DNA of 64,000 bases, taken from the NCBI GenBank assembly GCA_023053545.1, contig JAKZAN010000001.1, positions 12,788,024 to 12,852,023 on the forward strand. The letters run 5' to 3'. Both the position numbers and the translations under genes were made by a program. Source of the stretch: Lepidurus packardi (Eukaryota; Arthropoda; Branchiopoda; Notostraca; Triopsidae). The notes under the pieces are model-generated. The model saw nothing but the letters and a program-made list of their open reading frames with translations, did no database searches and was not told where the DNA came from. Numbering within the stretch: the first letter of the stretch is position 1; the number at the start of each line of letters is the position of its first letter. Below are positions 41,824 to 55,100 of the stretch, piece by piece.

Positions 41824-44800
41824 ATGGCTGCGGGAGATTCAAACCCAACCGTTAATGTTCCCGATCTGGAAACTGAGTTTTTCCAGCGATGGAAACGAAA
41901 ACCGACTTTTAAAACCGTGGACGTGATTTTTATTGTCTTCTCATTTGTAACCTACGTCTTGGATTTCGCCACAGGTAACTGATATTAACAAAAATTCACC
42001 TGCCAGATGTCTTGAATGTTGAAGGACAAACCCTGCTTTCAAGGATTCAAGATTTGAATTTATAACAAAAGTCTTAAGATTTTTTATTTTCTTCAAACAG
42101 ATTTAGCATTAGCAGCTCAATACCTAAAATCCGGCCATTTGGATTGGAGTATTATGACATTTTTACTATCGTTCATACCTTTATTGATAATCCAGTGCAT
42201 TAGCCTACGTTGGCTAGCTGTGGATGACCTACTCTCCACGCAGGCATGGATTCCGCACTGGTTCTTGCTCGGTTTAGGATACAGGTTTGTTCCAAACCCA
42301 ATAAATAGAAGACGAATTCACGGTTATTTTCTGATCTTTTTTTAAAAAAATTTTTAGGTATTATTTAGTAATCGAAACTGGAAGGGAAGCACAACGGGAA
42401 GACACGCCACTGGCCTTTCAACGGTTTTACCATCACCAGAATGATGTTTGCATGCTCCGACTCTTTGAATCCTTTCTGGAATCTGCTCCTCAGCTTCTTT
42501 TACAGCTCCATATCATGGCTCAGATGGAGAGCTGGCATCCATGGACAAGTATACTCTAATTTTTTTTTTTAATTTTAAATCCTTATTAGCAATTCCTACA
42601 AGGTGTTCCTTTTTACTTTTCTAGTTGTCTGTGCATTAGCTTCGACAGCTTCGTTGGGTTGGGGAATAGCGGCTTACGGGAAAGCCATGAGAAATACGCG
42701 GCCAGATAAGGAAGGTTTATCGTGGACCGGGTTAATTCTGCAAGCCTTCTGGCGTGGAGGATCGGTGGGAGCTCGCATTGTTGCCTTACTTCTTGCGTCG
42801 TTGGTGCTCCACGAATGGATGCCTTTAGCCTTGGGTAAGAGGATAAAATTCCCATATTTTATAAGTTTTATTTTATCACAATTTTCGTTACAGTGTGCCA
42901 CTGGCTTGTTATGACTTGGTGGATTGTCGCTCAGAAAACGGATTTTTGCTTGACATGGTGGGAAGAGAAGGTGTACAACGCAATCGTCGGCGTTGTCTAT
43001 TGCTTCTGTTTCTTTAATCTAAAAGAAGGCCCATCGCGCGCCCAAGCTGCCACCTTCGACCTTATAACAGCAATGGAAAACGTAGCCTGCGTTTTTCTCT
43101 TCGTAAAGTTCTATGAACAAGGATCAGTTTGGTTTATGAGAATCGCTCCTATGGTGGTCGCCTTGGGATCGATCATAGGTAAACTGAAATGATTTGACTT
43201 AAATTTAGAAATCCGAACAAAATTTCTCTTCTCAGGCTTAATAAGTCAGCTAGTATACTACCTATGGTTTCATCCCAGTGGACCTAAAGACTGGGCATGC
43301 TGGGATGCCGTACGCAAACGTACGATCGAATCTCCTACATCCTGTAAGAGCAACTGTTCCGGCTTAGGAACGCTACGCTCCTTAAAATTCGCTAATGGAC
43401 CAAGACCGTTAATTTTAATGTAAGATTTCAATCCCCGTGAAAACGTAAAGCAGCTAATATGTATTTGCCCTAAACTATCTAGTGAAGCCGCTATCCCCTC
43501 TTCGAATAACGGCACCCCGATACGAGAGGAAGATCTGAAGTTAGGTGTCAATCCTAGCTTGAATCTCGAAGAAGATATAATCCTAGACAGATCGCAAAGC
43601 GAATCTTCCCAGCCATGCGTTACAAAAGTATCCGTGGAATTAAATACTCGAAACGTAACTCAAGAGCTTCGGGAAACTCCAAAAACCTCCAGAAGATTAG
43701 ACATCTCTAATGTTAAAAGCCATGCCGATTACGAAGAAATTCAGCAGGTTGTTAGCACTGCGTGCGAAACTCCTCAAGCACTTACCAAATCCAACGTGGA
43801 AAGCGCAACAATTCACGGCGCACAGACAGATTGTAACCAAGACGCTAGACCAAATGACGTTGAGTCGGTAAGCGAGAAAATGTCGACACACGACTACGAA
43901 AATATGCCCGTAGCCAACGTTAATCGAACAGACTGGGGTGTTCGGCATTGGTCCACGTATCCAGATATCCAAGAAAATAACCACGACTATAGCACTTGCC
44001 ACGAAAGAGATCAGTTAAATTCGACTTTCACTTCGACAGTTACGTCTGAAAACTACAGTACGATTAAGCAGATTCAGGAAGATTCCGCCACTCCGCCCCA
44101 AACTACACATGACTTGCCCCCGGCGGCCAAACAACTACGTGTGGATATAGACACGTCTGTCCACAATCAACTTTACGAGTTTATTTGGGACACAGATTCA
44201 CAGCGGGATCAAACTAATTCACTTCAAATAACACTGGATTACGCTCAAAAGCCACACTTGTCTACAATCTTAGAAGAAACTGAGCTATCGTCCAATTCTT
44301 CTTTCGCGGCAAGTCGCGGTTTGGGCGGCAAAAACACGTCACGGACCTCTAACGGCAGCAACGTTAGTAAAGCGCCAAAGTCGAATTCGTCGTTGAGCGG
44401 TTCTTCTCCAGCATCTACTAAAAGCTTCCGAGAGCAAGAATCTACACCCAGTTTGCTGCGAAATAGCTCGAGTTCGCTGGTTAACACAGTTGAAGAAGTT
44501 ATGAGTGACAGTCTATGCAACTTGTTTTATCCTTCTATGTCTGAGCTTTTTATTTTGTTCCCGCCCCCGCCCAATTCACCCGCCTCGCCTAGCGATTCCT
44601 CAAAGTATTCCAAAGTTTCCCTTCAAACAGAAAAATCTGTTTCCCTTCCCTCAACCCCAGACAATACGCCTGCAGAAGCTCAAGACTTGACCTACGTGGA
44701 GGTCAGTTTTCTGTCGAAACTGGATAATCTCGCCCCAAATAATACGCCGACAGACATTGCAGGGGTTCGACGTCATTTCTCTATACTTCGGGGCAAGTTC

Positions 44801-45061
44801 GATTCTCCAAATTCGACTACGGGTGACGTCAGAAAGTCACCAAAAGTCTCCCATACCGACAAGGAGAACGTAACTCCAGAATTCAAGAAACGCCAAAAAG
44901 AAAATCCTGTATTGTCACCATTTAGCCCAGTGAACCTCCGAGCGCCGAATGTGACCCCCAACTCTAGTATTTGTACAAGTCCTCCTCCATTGCTACCTCG
45001 AACTCCTTTAAGGAGGACCACCACTTTATCTCCTAATTCCAAAATCTTCCAAAAATCTTAA
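41824..45061 (+). CDS. XK-related protein (XKR family) with very long C-terminal tail
   Basis: Seven exons (41824-41974, 42101-42284, 42358-42548, 42625-42834, 42894-43178, 43236-43419, 43483-45061) give 927 residues. Residues 1 to about 400 form the multi-helix XKR core with the family motif LFESFLESAPQLLLQLHIM, then WTGLILQAFWRGGSVGARI, AAYGKAMRN, LTWWEEKVYNAIVGVVYCF and ENVACVFLFVKFYEQGSVWF. XKR4/8/9 and nematode CED-8 expose phosphatidylserine after caspase cleavage. The final exon encodes a ~525-residue Ser/Thr/Pro/Asn-rich tail with no domain, about 300 residues longer than in vertebrate XKR4/6. No DEVD-type site is obvious; candidates such as DNTPAEAQD or WDTDSQRD are speculative. Poly(A) signal at about 45154. 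Confidence 0.92.
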
Positions 45062-45966
45062 ACCAAGCAAGTACAATCTATGTGCGCTTCCCCCATTGGC
45101 AACTAACCAGGGTAAACTGTAAACAAATGGTGTTTCTAGTAAATTAATTTAATAATAAATCTTCGCATTTTCTTTTTAAATACTATGATGTGTAATCAAA
45201 AAGAGGCTTGCATTACAACCACAGAGCATACCATCAATATAAGGCAGGCAGTTAATTTCGCTGAAACAACGCCTGCAAACTTTTCATGACAGTGTGATAT
45301 ATACAATCATTTTCCTCGTTAATCTACACACAACTACTGAATCCATATTGCAGCAAATTTTGACCGGTTATGAAGGGCTGTGTCTTTCTAAAACGGCAAT
45401 TGCACAAAAGAGAACAGAATCTTCTAGCATAATTGATGATGGCAGTATAAATTTAAGGATATAATATAAACATAATGAATCCAACTACTACACTGAAGAC
45501 ATGAAAATCTTTTCTTAAGGAAATTTCCAGCACTTAAAATACGCAAAATAATACAATGCGATGCCGACTTCCTTGTCCGTTAAAGAGCTACGTCGTCGAG
45601 AGTATCACTAACCTATAATTTTAAATAAACAAAACAATTCAATCTATATCTCTACATGCCTCTTTAGCTTCTTACAGGGAGTAGCTCTTTTTTTTAAAGT
45701 AATTGTTATCCTGATAGGCCAGGAAGGCTTAAGCTGGTTTCATCCCAAAGCAGACGAGTGTAACCATCCTAAGTACCACTGATTGCGTGCTCAAAATAGA
45801 AACAGGCTTACACTAGCCCGGCTCGTTTCCATTCACAGAATAGGAAGCTAAAAGCACCGAGACAAAACACGCCAACAATAAGCTACTAGTTATGGTTTCA
45901 TTAGTTACTCGCGCTCTAAGTCTGTGCCACCAAAAACTACGGAAAACAATTAACGAAAGCTTGTTG
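45062..45966. other. convergent intergenic region between XKR and NDRG
   Basis: 3' flanks of both genes; no further gene seen. A short string ACTACGGAAAACAATTAACG at about 45938 resembles part of the peptide-promoter block but is isolated. Confidence 0.5.
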
Positions 45967-48900
45967 TTAAGCGAGAATAGCAGCCGGTTCTGACGTCACC
46001 GAAATCGGGTTTTCTGTTATGTGAATATCAGTAGGAGACGAATTGCCCGGCAAGAAGCGAGTATCCGAATCAGGCGAAGGCGTCACAACGTGGAAGTTAG
46101 TTGGAGAAGAAGAGAGAGGAGTTAAAGGAATAGTCGTCGTAGGAGACGACACTGGAGTAGCTACAAAAAGACAAAAAGCGACAGTCACGACAAGATCAGT
46201 TTACCCCTCATCAACCTCAAAGTTAGCGGAAGAGTTAAATTACGTTAACTCAAGTAGAAGTTTAAACTTCTGTTTACCTTCATTGATCGGGGGCATGGAT
46301 TTTCGGGCCAATTTTATTGCTGGAAGAGACAAAAAGAAAATATAACCATAAATCCTCGGCGTCCATGAACGATATCGCGACACAAAACCAAAGCAAGCGT
46401 TAGTTCCAACCTTTGAACTATGATGACAACCATAAACTACTAGTGCAACTAGCTTAACTAACTACTATTCCCCTATTGACATTATAACGGCTGCCACACC
46501 TAACATTTTTCTCGTTTTACCTGCAGCTTTTTGGTCCGGGACAAAAGCGTACCTAGAATTTTGGACAAAAACGCAAAGATACAAGGGAAGCGGAACCAGG
46601 AGACGAAAAAAAAAGAAACAAAATATAAAAATGTATCATGCTATAATTGTCTTAAAAAATCTAACATGCGTGCATGTGTACTGAACATTAGGAAAATAGA
46701 AGTTTTTACCGTAACCATTCCCTTGAAGGAAGAGACGGAACGCTTCAACCACTTTCGCAGGCTGTTCCTCCAAAACCATCCCGCAATCTTGCAACTATAA
46801 AAAACGCAAAAATTCTAGAAATATTCTGGCTAGAACGGTATCAAGATTTACTTTCATCCAAGTCGAATTGCCTGGGTCCAAGCGGCCATTAAAGACGACA
46901 GTATCATCCACGTGAGGGGACATGGCTCCTGTCATATTCAAGACCGGAACACGCAAGGTTTTACCCTTATTAGCGGTCACGATTCCTGCACTAGTATCAG
47001 GATCACGAGCTATGGCAAAGTCGGTTCGGCGGACGTAGGAGTCAATAAACATGGCCAAGTTCAATGGATTGACCAGACGCTCAAAGTATTCGCGGTAGAC
47101 ATGTACCAAATCGTGGTTGCGTTCCTCAGTCAACTGTACCACATATTTTTTAAAGCTATTTAGGTATTTCAGTTAAGCCAGCAAAAGTATCTCTTACCCT
47201 GCCAAAATGATGCCACATCAAGTAATCCAGGGCTCCCTGCGTCATGCCCTTGGATCGCAAATGTCGAGCATTCACTTTCTGGTAACCCCACTCGATCCAT
47301 CCCGCCGTGGTAGAGACGCAGTTCAATAAACATAACGCATCAACCTACATGGTTCGTTAAAAACAGACAAACATGTTCTTCCATTAACCCTCTTTGGCAA
47401 CCCAATTCCCTCGGGCTGATGGTAAACAACATATTTCACCTTCTCGGGATGGAACAAGGCAAAGCGAGATAAGACGTTTGCGCCAGCTCCAACGCCCAAG
47501 CCAATGATCGTCTTGAGCCCGAAATGAAGCATGATATCTGTCAGTTGCTCTCCCAATTCGTCCATGGTCGGGTATATGAATCTGGAAGTCAGGAAGAGCG
47601 ACAAACAACAACAAATATAGGTACAGAAAGATGGGATAATTGCGTTAGGGAATACCATCAACACTAATAAGACGAAATAAATCACGCTACGTACTAGAAC
47701 CGGAATAAGTTACCTTTCCTCACATCATGGGATGTGTATAATTATAAATCTTATCAGTCAAGCAAGGAAGCGTGACTTGGAATACGACTGCGTTGATTTT
47801 GTAAGAAAACACCCCAAAAACGCAAGAAAATATGCATTAGCAGGTGTCGGGCGTGTTGGCGAACACAGTAATCCATACAGGTACAAAAAAAGGATTACCA
47901 AGGTAACGCGCTTATCAATAATCTACAAACTACAACCTACAACGGCGATTGCACAACTCCCGTCGATGCTAAATGTAGAAGGAATACGAGACAAATGTTA
48001 AAGTTTCCGCAAGTTGTCCCATTCGTAAAATCGGCAACTGTCTGCGATCGTCGTCGTCTGTCGGGCTTCTTGCGACTGCTGTAGACAAAATCATTACTCA
48101 TGGAATGTTAAATTAAAAAAAAAAAATGATACAGACAGGACAGGCCGAAAAATTGTCCCAACCAAAATGGACCCCTTCGCATATAGCTAAACACCTCATT
48201 AACATCAGCTTGAAGTTTCTGTTCATCCCAAAGAGTTAAACGTAAGACAAGAAAACACACTGGGGAATCAGACACGATGTTTACGTGACGGAAGGTGATT
48301 TCGCAACAGACAGTGTGACAATTATTGACTTGCCCTTTCACTTTTTTTTTTTTTTTTTTTTATTATATTACCAATTATTTTTATTTATTTTTGTTAAAGG
48401 GGGAAGTCGACAGAGTTTTATTTTAACAAGCACTTACGTTTCGGGGAGAGTAACAGCTCCTTCTTCCTGGCCGGGTGCGTTTATATGGTAAACGCAGAAA
48501 TTTTGGATCAGGGAGCGCATTTCTGAGAAGTTGAAAAACGCCTGAAAATTGGCAACATCTAAAGATAAAAAGGAATTTCGTCAGTTTTTTGCGAACGATA
48601 CAGATTTGAGTCTTGAAGATTTGTACAAACTTACAGTTCAATCCGAGATCATGGTAGGTAAAAATGGCAGGTTTGGCCCGATCGCCTTGCACGGCAACCA
48701 AGACGGATCCTTTTGGTGTTTTCACATACTCTTCCTGAAATATGTGCACGTTTTTGTCGAGTGTGCGGGCCGAAGGAAATGCCAATGTGACCGACTTGAG
48801 TTCAATATCATCGTTGATCTCGGGGGGTACGGTTCTGTTTCAACCAAGAGTTAAGTCACGTTATCTTTCGACCTTGAATCAATACAAGAAAGCAAATATC

Positions 48901-49045
48901 GCAAAAGCTGGTAATTGTAACAGTTCTCCTTAATGGTTTCGAGATTAACTCACAGCAATGGAAACAGATCTCCATCCTGGGGTGAATCAAGAATCAATAC
49001 AGAAGGCGCCGCGGAATGGCTACCAGGCCCTCGTGACAACGCCAT
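45967..49045 (-). CDS. NDRG: NDRG-family alpha/beta-hydrolase-fold protein, isoform 1
   Basis: Nine exons (49045-48954, 48834-48635, 48558-48438, 47581-47440, 47344-47198, 47133-46852, 46794-46710, 46319-46278, 46160-45967) give 434 residues. Family landmarks: ANFQAFFNFSEMRSLIQNFC, VYHINAPGQEEGA, YPTMDELGEQL, TIIGLGVGAGANVLSRFALF, HPEKVDALCLLNC and DCGMVLEEQPAKVVEAFRLF followed by LQGNGYG. The nucleophile elbow reads GVGAG without a catalytic Ser, as in all NDRGs, so it is not an active hydrolase. NDRGs act in stress response, trafficking and differentiation. The C-tail is Ser/Thr/Pro-rich (TTIPLTPLSSSPTNFHVVTP), like the phosphorylated tails of vertebrate NDRGs. Isoform 1 starts with MALSRGPGSHSAAPSVLILD; two other first exons exist upstream. 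Confidence 0.94.
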
Positions 49046-49852
49046 TCCGTAAAAAAATAAAAGCAAACGAACTTTTTTGCAACAAGAGTTTTTCTATTGT
49101 TCTTCGTACTGTAAGACTTTCTCTTCCGAAGTAGCACGTAGCACTGCAAACTATTTTCTACTTTATCTTGCAACGGCTTCGAAGGTTTCGCTGAGTAATC
49201 TAATTAAGCTATTATCGGCATTGGAATATTACGAATGTCCGAAACGTAAAATTTTGAAGTACCAATTATGTAAACAAAGTGTCATGTAACACTTGCGCAA
49301 GTATAATAAGTTCTCCAAAGCAATTTGTGTTATTTGTGCTGAGAAGAAAAAAATGGCAAAAATTAGAAGTAAAAAATAGTAATGGACTTGAGATTCATTC
49401 TAGATTTTCACGAATCCAGCTTCAAATTTTGATGAGGAAAGACTGTACGTGTGTCGGGTTAATAAATCGAAATCTTCCGCAACGACGATAAAGATACCAA
49501 GTAGTCATTTACAAAGAAAAAACAGCCTAAGGGAAACTTAAAATCCCGAGCAGGTTTTTCCACATGGATATTGACGAACACGAAGCAAGAAAGAGGCAAA
49601 AAGCATGGGAAAATGACGCTGTTCTACTACAGACTATACAGAGCCCTGTAGCCTAACAACTCACGCCGTTATTACGTACGACAGTGAGACGACGAACATC
49701 CTCTGCCCAGATTAAACCAGTGGCATGCAGTTGACCAATGCCCGAAATATACGTATTCATATGTCTTCTTGTTTTCCCCACTTGAGTAATTCTTTTTAGT
49801 ATTTTTTTAGTATTATGCATCGTTGTTTCCAAACTCGTACCCCATGCCTTAC

Positions 49853-49893
49853 CCCAACAATGCAGTTTCTTCAGCAGTCGAAGACGCAGGCAT
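49853..49893 (-). other. NDRG: alternative first coding exon of NDRG (isoform 2)
   Basis: ATG at 49893 opens MPASSTAEETALLG and ends at GG|GTAAGG in phase 2. That is the phase needed to join NDRG exon 2 (A|ACC GTA CCC), giving ...ETALLG-TVPPEINDD. The short acidic, Leu-Leu end resembles the N-terminus of vertebrate NDRG1/3. Confidence 0.65.
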
Positions 49894-50518
49894 ATTGAAT
49901 CCAAGAAATCTATCATGGAAGGCGCGCATTGAAGAAGACGATGACGAACAAGGGGTTGGAATGAGAAAACACAAGCAAGAGAGCACATGCAATTAGAACA
50001 CATAATTATATTTCCGCTACGATGTATTAAGGTCCCATTTTTTTCTTAATACCAAATGAGGCCCATTTATTAATAGCAATTAAGGAGACCTAAGGTTTTT
50101 CTAGAAAGGGTTGCAGTACTGGTTTTGTCACAGACAAAGTTAAGCGCTCGCTAAAAAAAGGAAAAGGAACGTTAAAAGGGTTGCGCCATCTTAAGCTATA
50201 ACAATCCAAAGCCAAGGAAAAGCTAGGCAACAAATATACAAGCGAAACGAAGGCGTGCACGATAAGAATTAGTTGCACCACCTGATACGACGTTTGAGTT
50301 GGTTTTCTGGGAAGTTTTTATGTCCCTATCCGAAAGAGAATATGCAAAAAGTTGTTGGTCAGTTTGAATCGCACTGGATACTTTACGCAAGTTTCGACTA
50401 ACGAAACGTGAGTTGAGGAGAGCCGGTCTTTACTTGATTGATCAGGTTAGCTTGGCAATAGCAAAAAGGCTATATAGAGGCTACGTGTTATGAAGACTAC
50501 GGCTATCGACACATTTAC

Positions 50519-50730
50519 CTGGGGCGGGGCCCACGTTCAATGAAGGTTTCATGTTCGGAAGGCTCTCCAGTGACAACTGAATCGGGCAAACTGGGGCCTG
50601 GGCTTGAATTGGATGACAGCAATTTTTTGAAGGACTCCATCAAGGAAAAGTTGGACGTGGGGACTGTCGTAGAGCGATATACGTCATCATTCAGCACTGT
50701 GTAGACTGTGCCCCCTCCGCTGTTAGACAT
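50519..50730 (-). other. NDRG: alternative first coding exon of NDRG (isoform 3)
   Basis: ATG at 50730 opens MSNSGGGTVYTVLNDDVYRS and a 70-codon Ser/Pro-rich segment ending FIERGPRP. A GTAAAT donor follows in phase 2, so it joins exon 2 as ...GPRPR-TVPPEINDD. The frame extends further upstream to an ATG at 50802. This would give a long N-terminus of about 70 residues and implies a separate promoter. Confidence 0.65.
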
Positions 50731-52114
50731 GTTTGCGCTTTGCAGAGCGGAAAGGGTAAATTTATCCACAAAAGACGATGTCTTAACTGAAACTGGGAAC
50801 AATACAGCCTGGCCTCACTGCTACTTGTACTTGCCCAAAAGGCCAAAGGTTTTTACTCCACGCTAGACAATCAATGTTATGGAAAGCGTGTGCTCAATTC
50901 TGCTCAGGCTCAATCAAAAGCGCCAAAACCTGTTAAAATTGAAAACAAAAGAATAAAAAAGCGTGCTTTCAACTAAATAAATGCATGGCGTCAGTCAGTA
51001 AATTGCATGCAATCACCCATATAGAAAGTCAAGATGGCAACAAGAGCTATATACAACAAATTCACGTATTCTTAATTGTTGCAAGATGAACTAAATCAGC
51101 AGGAGGAATAGACAAACTGAAATTACAAAACAGTTATCATCTTCCATTTGCAAAAAACCAGCAGCAACCCTCTCCGGGAAGTTCAGTTATTGATCCAACA
51201 AAGACAAGCTTTCAGAGTTGATTATTGAACGGAAAATCTTAGTGAATATAGGACCTGTAAGAACTGGTATTAATATTTGCAATTCAACTTGAGCAACGAT
51301 ATTTGGTTTAACAAAAGGGCAGCAAAGTCTTACTTGAATTCGTGTTAATCCAAAACCCTTGCTCAACGGGAAAACACGAGAAAATCCTACCGCAGTCTGA
51401 ATACGATTGCGAGAAAGCAGGACTAAAAAGCGTCACTAGACGTGAGTGGGAGGGACTTCTCTGTGGGTTACAATGGGGCGTGTTTACCATCATATGCGAG
51501 GAGAGACGGTCCCTTAGAGCCATCTAGCAGTGGATGTTGGAAAACCCAGAAGCGGAGCGAAATTCAAAGGTTTCGCAATGCGCACGGAATACGACCTACA
51601 TCAAAGCTTATCATCGGTATTAGAGTGAACAACAGACATGTCATATTCACACTCAACTCTAATAGGACTTTTATTTTACATCAAATTATACAACGCACGC
51701 CGATTCTGAACTCTATAAAAACAATAACAGCAAAAAATGTGTCTGTTACAATACGAAAGAGTCTGTTGACCACGACACTGCCACGCTTTATTCAACTGTT
51801 TATAAGTAAACCTCTCCGGAATCTAGAATCTTTGTACCTTCTCAGCGGTAAATTATTATGTAGATCTAAAACCTACGGCCTAATTTATTCGTTAATTGCT
51901 TCGGAAGCTAGCTTTCTTTGATGTTTTCATCATCACCGTAACCAAGACTAGAATTTGTCAAGGAAAAAGAAACAAAAACAAGGAAAAAGAAACAAAAACA
52001 AGGAAAAAAAGTGATGAGAACAAAAGAGCAAACACTGTCTAGACTGACAAAATTTGTCATGCCGAAGGATCACGGTAAGAAAAAAAATGGTGCACTGATA
52101 TTGAACGGCTCATC
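50731..52114. other. intergenic between NDRG promoters and FHOD 3' end
   Basis: No gene seen. A 20-bp tandem repeat AAGGAAAAAGAAACAAAAAC (2.5 copies) lies at about 51959-52008. The NDRG isoform-3 promoter and the FHOD 3' UTR must be here. Confidence 0.5.
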
Positions 52115-55100
52115 CTAAGTCGCTGTTTTCGCCATGAGGGCCGACAACAGTCGTTTCTCTTCCTCGGTCAATCCGTTCTTCAGAGTCCTTCGCACTATAA
52201 GGTATGAATAAACACAACCCGTCAAATTTTGTATACCAGCGTATACTTCGTCGGAAATAAAATAAATTTTTTTTTAAAAAAAGTAACGGAAAATACCGAC
52301 ACCTACTAAAAGGGGCAGGGAAATAGAGCAGAAAGACTCAAAGCCGTTCTTCCATCAGCGGTTGAAATACGTTGTTGTCCCGCGTACGCGACCGTTTCAC
52401 TAATATAGACATGAGCCCGAACAGAAACGAAAAAATGAAGACGAAATTGAAGATAAAGCAATAGCAACCAAAAACTAACACCGAAAAGGCCACATATGGG
52501 GATTTCTACAGTTCTACGACAAGTAGACAATGGGCTCAGGAAAAGGGGAAACAAAAAAGAAAAATACACCAACCAAAGATCCAGGAAAACGTTCACGTTC
52601 ACAGTAATCTAAGGATTGATGTTTCTTGCAAGGGAATATGCAAGAGTCAATAGTTACATGATTTGCGATCGGCTTGACGAGCTCTTTTCCGCTCTCGAGG
52701 TGTGTTTCTCGGCACCGGAGCTTGAGTTGCAGTCTTGACCAAACTTTCTAGGATATCGTCATCACCATCCGTCATTGTGTCTGTCAAATACTCCTCACGT
52801 AATGATGTATGACGCCCTAATTTCCCTAAAACAACGTAAGTAAAAAACATAAACAAACAAAATTAAACTGCGATTTTAAGTTAGATTTGACGTTGTACCT
52901 CCAGCTTTGGATCTGGAACGATTCCAAGTTAAAGTGCCTCGTATGCTTTCCGTATCGGACATATCACTGCCCAGCAGTTGACGGAGTTCAGCATCAGCCC
53001 GATCTTCCTTGGATGGTGGAACTGGATTGCGGAAGTTTCCCACCTGACATGAACTTGCATGATGCAGAAGGCTGTAACAAAAATCACGTGATGCTTTTTA
53101 TACCTCTGTAATCATTTTGCCGCGCGTCTTATTGCGTTCTCGGTGACTCGCTTTCTTCTCAAACTGTTGCAACACACGTTCTCGAGTCGTTCGATATTCG
53201 AGGGCAAATTCTGAAACTATCTTACAGAAGGAGCCTGGCTTGGTTTCCCGGATTACGTGAGGCGGTGTGCCGAGATACAGCAAAAATTTATGAAACCTTG
53301 ACATCACAAACAACAAAAATAAGACGTAATGAATTGTTTTTGTTTTTACTGGTTACCGATTTAGAATACGCCTATGCACTATTCCCAAGACGATAATCCG
53401 CTCAGCACAGTCGGCTAGAAACTCGGACGTTCTACGAAGATCGTATTAGTCGTGAACAGTATTAACACCTTGCACTTGTGTGTATGCATACTTGACTTTC
53501 ATCGTACTACAACTATCATGTTTGGCAATAGCCCGCAAGTAATCCCAAGAAGCTTTGCAATCATGCTCCATTTTGATCAAGTTCGCGGCTAATTCGTCGA
53601 AATCTACACGAGAAGCTCTAGTTACGGCGCCGATTTCAGAGTATAAGTCTGTGGTATCATCAGGGAATGTCTCCATGACCATATGACATAAATGATGCAG
53701 TAACGAATGTTTGTGCACAGTATCTTTCACTTCAGGAACTTTGGCCAAGTACTCCACTTGAAAACCCTTTACCTAGACCACAAAATCACCCAATAACGAC
53801 CAAACAAAAGTAATAATAAAAATATTACTTCAAGTCCATTCAGGAAGTTTCCCACCGCTAATAAAGTGGCTAAAATGCACCTGAAGGTATGGTTAGTTTG
53901 CAGCACTTCAACACCTTGTTTCAAGTCCATTAACGGTTCAGCTACTTCCTGTTCCGGGAAAAAAATAAATAAAATAATAATAGTACCAACAATAAAAGTA
54001 AAAGAGGATCCCCAAGGTAAGCTTACCTTTTCCATGTTGTCATAGTCGGATTTAAAAAGCCACAGCCTTAGGCGCGCGGGTAATTCTGGAATTGAAGCCA
54101 GTGTCAACAAGAACTGTTCGGCATTGCCTAAGGGTACATCTGGACTGACAATCTGCGCCTCTTGGATCTTTGCCCGCTCTTCGTCCGTCGGAAGCATCGT
54201 TAGTAGTTTCTATAACAGGAATGTTTCCTTTTTTGTTAAAAAAAATCCTTTGTCTTATAGCTTGAGACATTAGGTTGTTACTTCAATGCCTTCCCGGTTG
54301 ATGATAGTCGAATCCATCTTCAAAATAGCAGTTTTGATGGTCCTCGGTGGAGGCAATTTCGTCATCCCAATGTTAATAGCATTGGATCGTTTGGGGTCTA
54401 ATACAACCAAGGTTTTGCTCTTGCCAATGTCTTGTTGCTTCTACCACCGACCCCAAGAATAATAATATTAGTAGAATTCCTTCTTAAACCCTCACATTAT
54501 ATAATTAAAGTATTATACGCCATTAGTGCTTGAAGCCAGGCTATAGCCCTTACCTCCTGAAATTAGCGAGCAGCCAAAACAGTTGCGGGGATGGCCCAGA
54601 GCCAAAATTGGCATAAAAATTAAAAAAATGAATGAGCCCAAAAAATATGGGTTACGTCAGTGTCAAGACACTGGATTTCAAATTATAAAGCAGCTAAGTA
54701 AATGTTTAAAAAAAATGAAAGAAATTGTTAAGCTAAATTAGCCATTCCCAATGTACGTTCAGATTTCAAGTAAATAAACAAAAGATTCACTGTTTTAGGC
54801 TCTGTACCTTGGACATCAGGTCTTTGGATCGCGATTCGAAGAGATGCTCTAGTTTCTGCGTATCCACACAGACAGGTCTTATTTCATCCCAGATTGTGGG
54901 CGCTTCTTTCATTCCAAAACCGTCTTCACGAACTTCTCGCCAGAACAACTTCACCGTCTTCTTGCTTTTCTTGGGAGTAGTTTTAGCTGGAACTTCGCCA
55001 TTAACTGTCGGCGTACTAGGACTGTTCAACCGCACTCCAAAGATCGGAGGAGGTGCGAAAGCGAGACTCCTGGGTGGGGGAGGCGGTATATTGGGTCCAT

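Noticed and set aside
45925-45965. Orphan peptide-promoter block between XKR and NDRG
   Set aside because: Only about 20 bases match and no TATA box or peptide exon is nearby; chance similarity cannot be excluded.
49653-50003. 116-aa minus-strand ORF
   Set aside because: It overlaps the short NDRG isoform-2 exon in another frame and shows no domain; the spliced reading MPASSTAEETALLG fits better.
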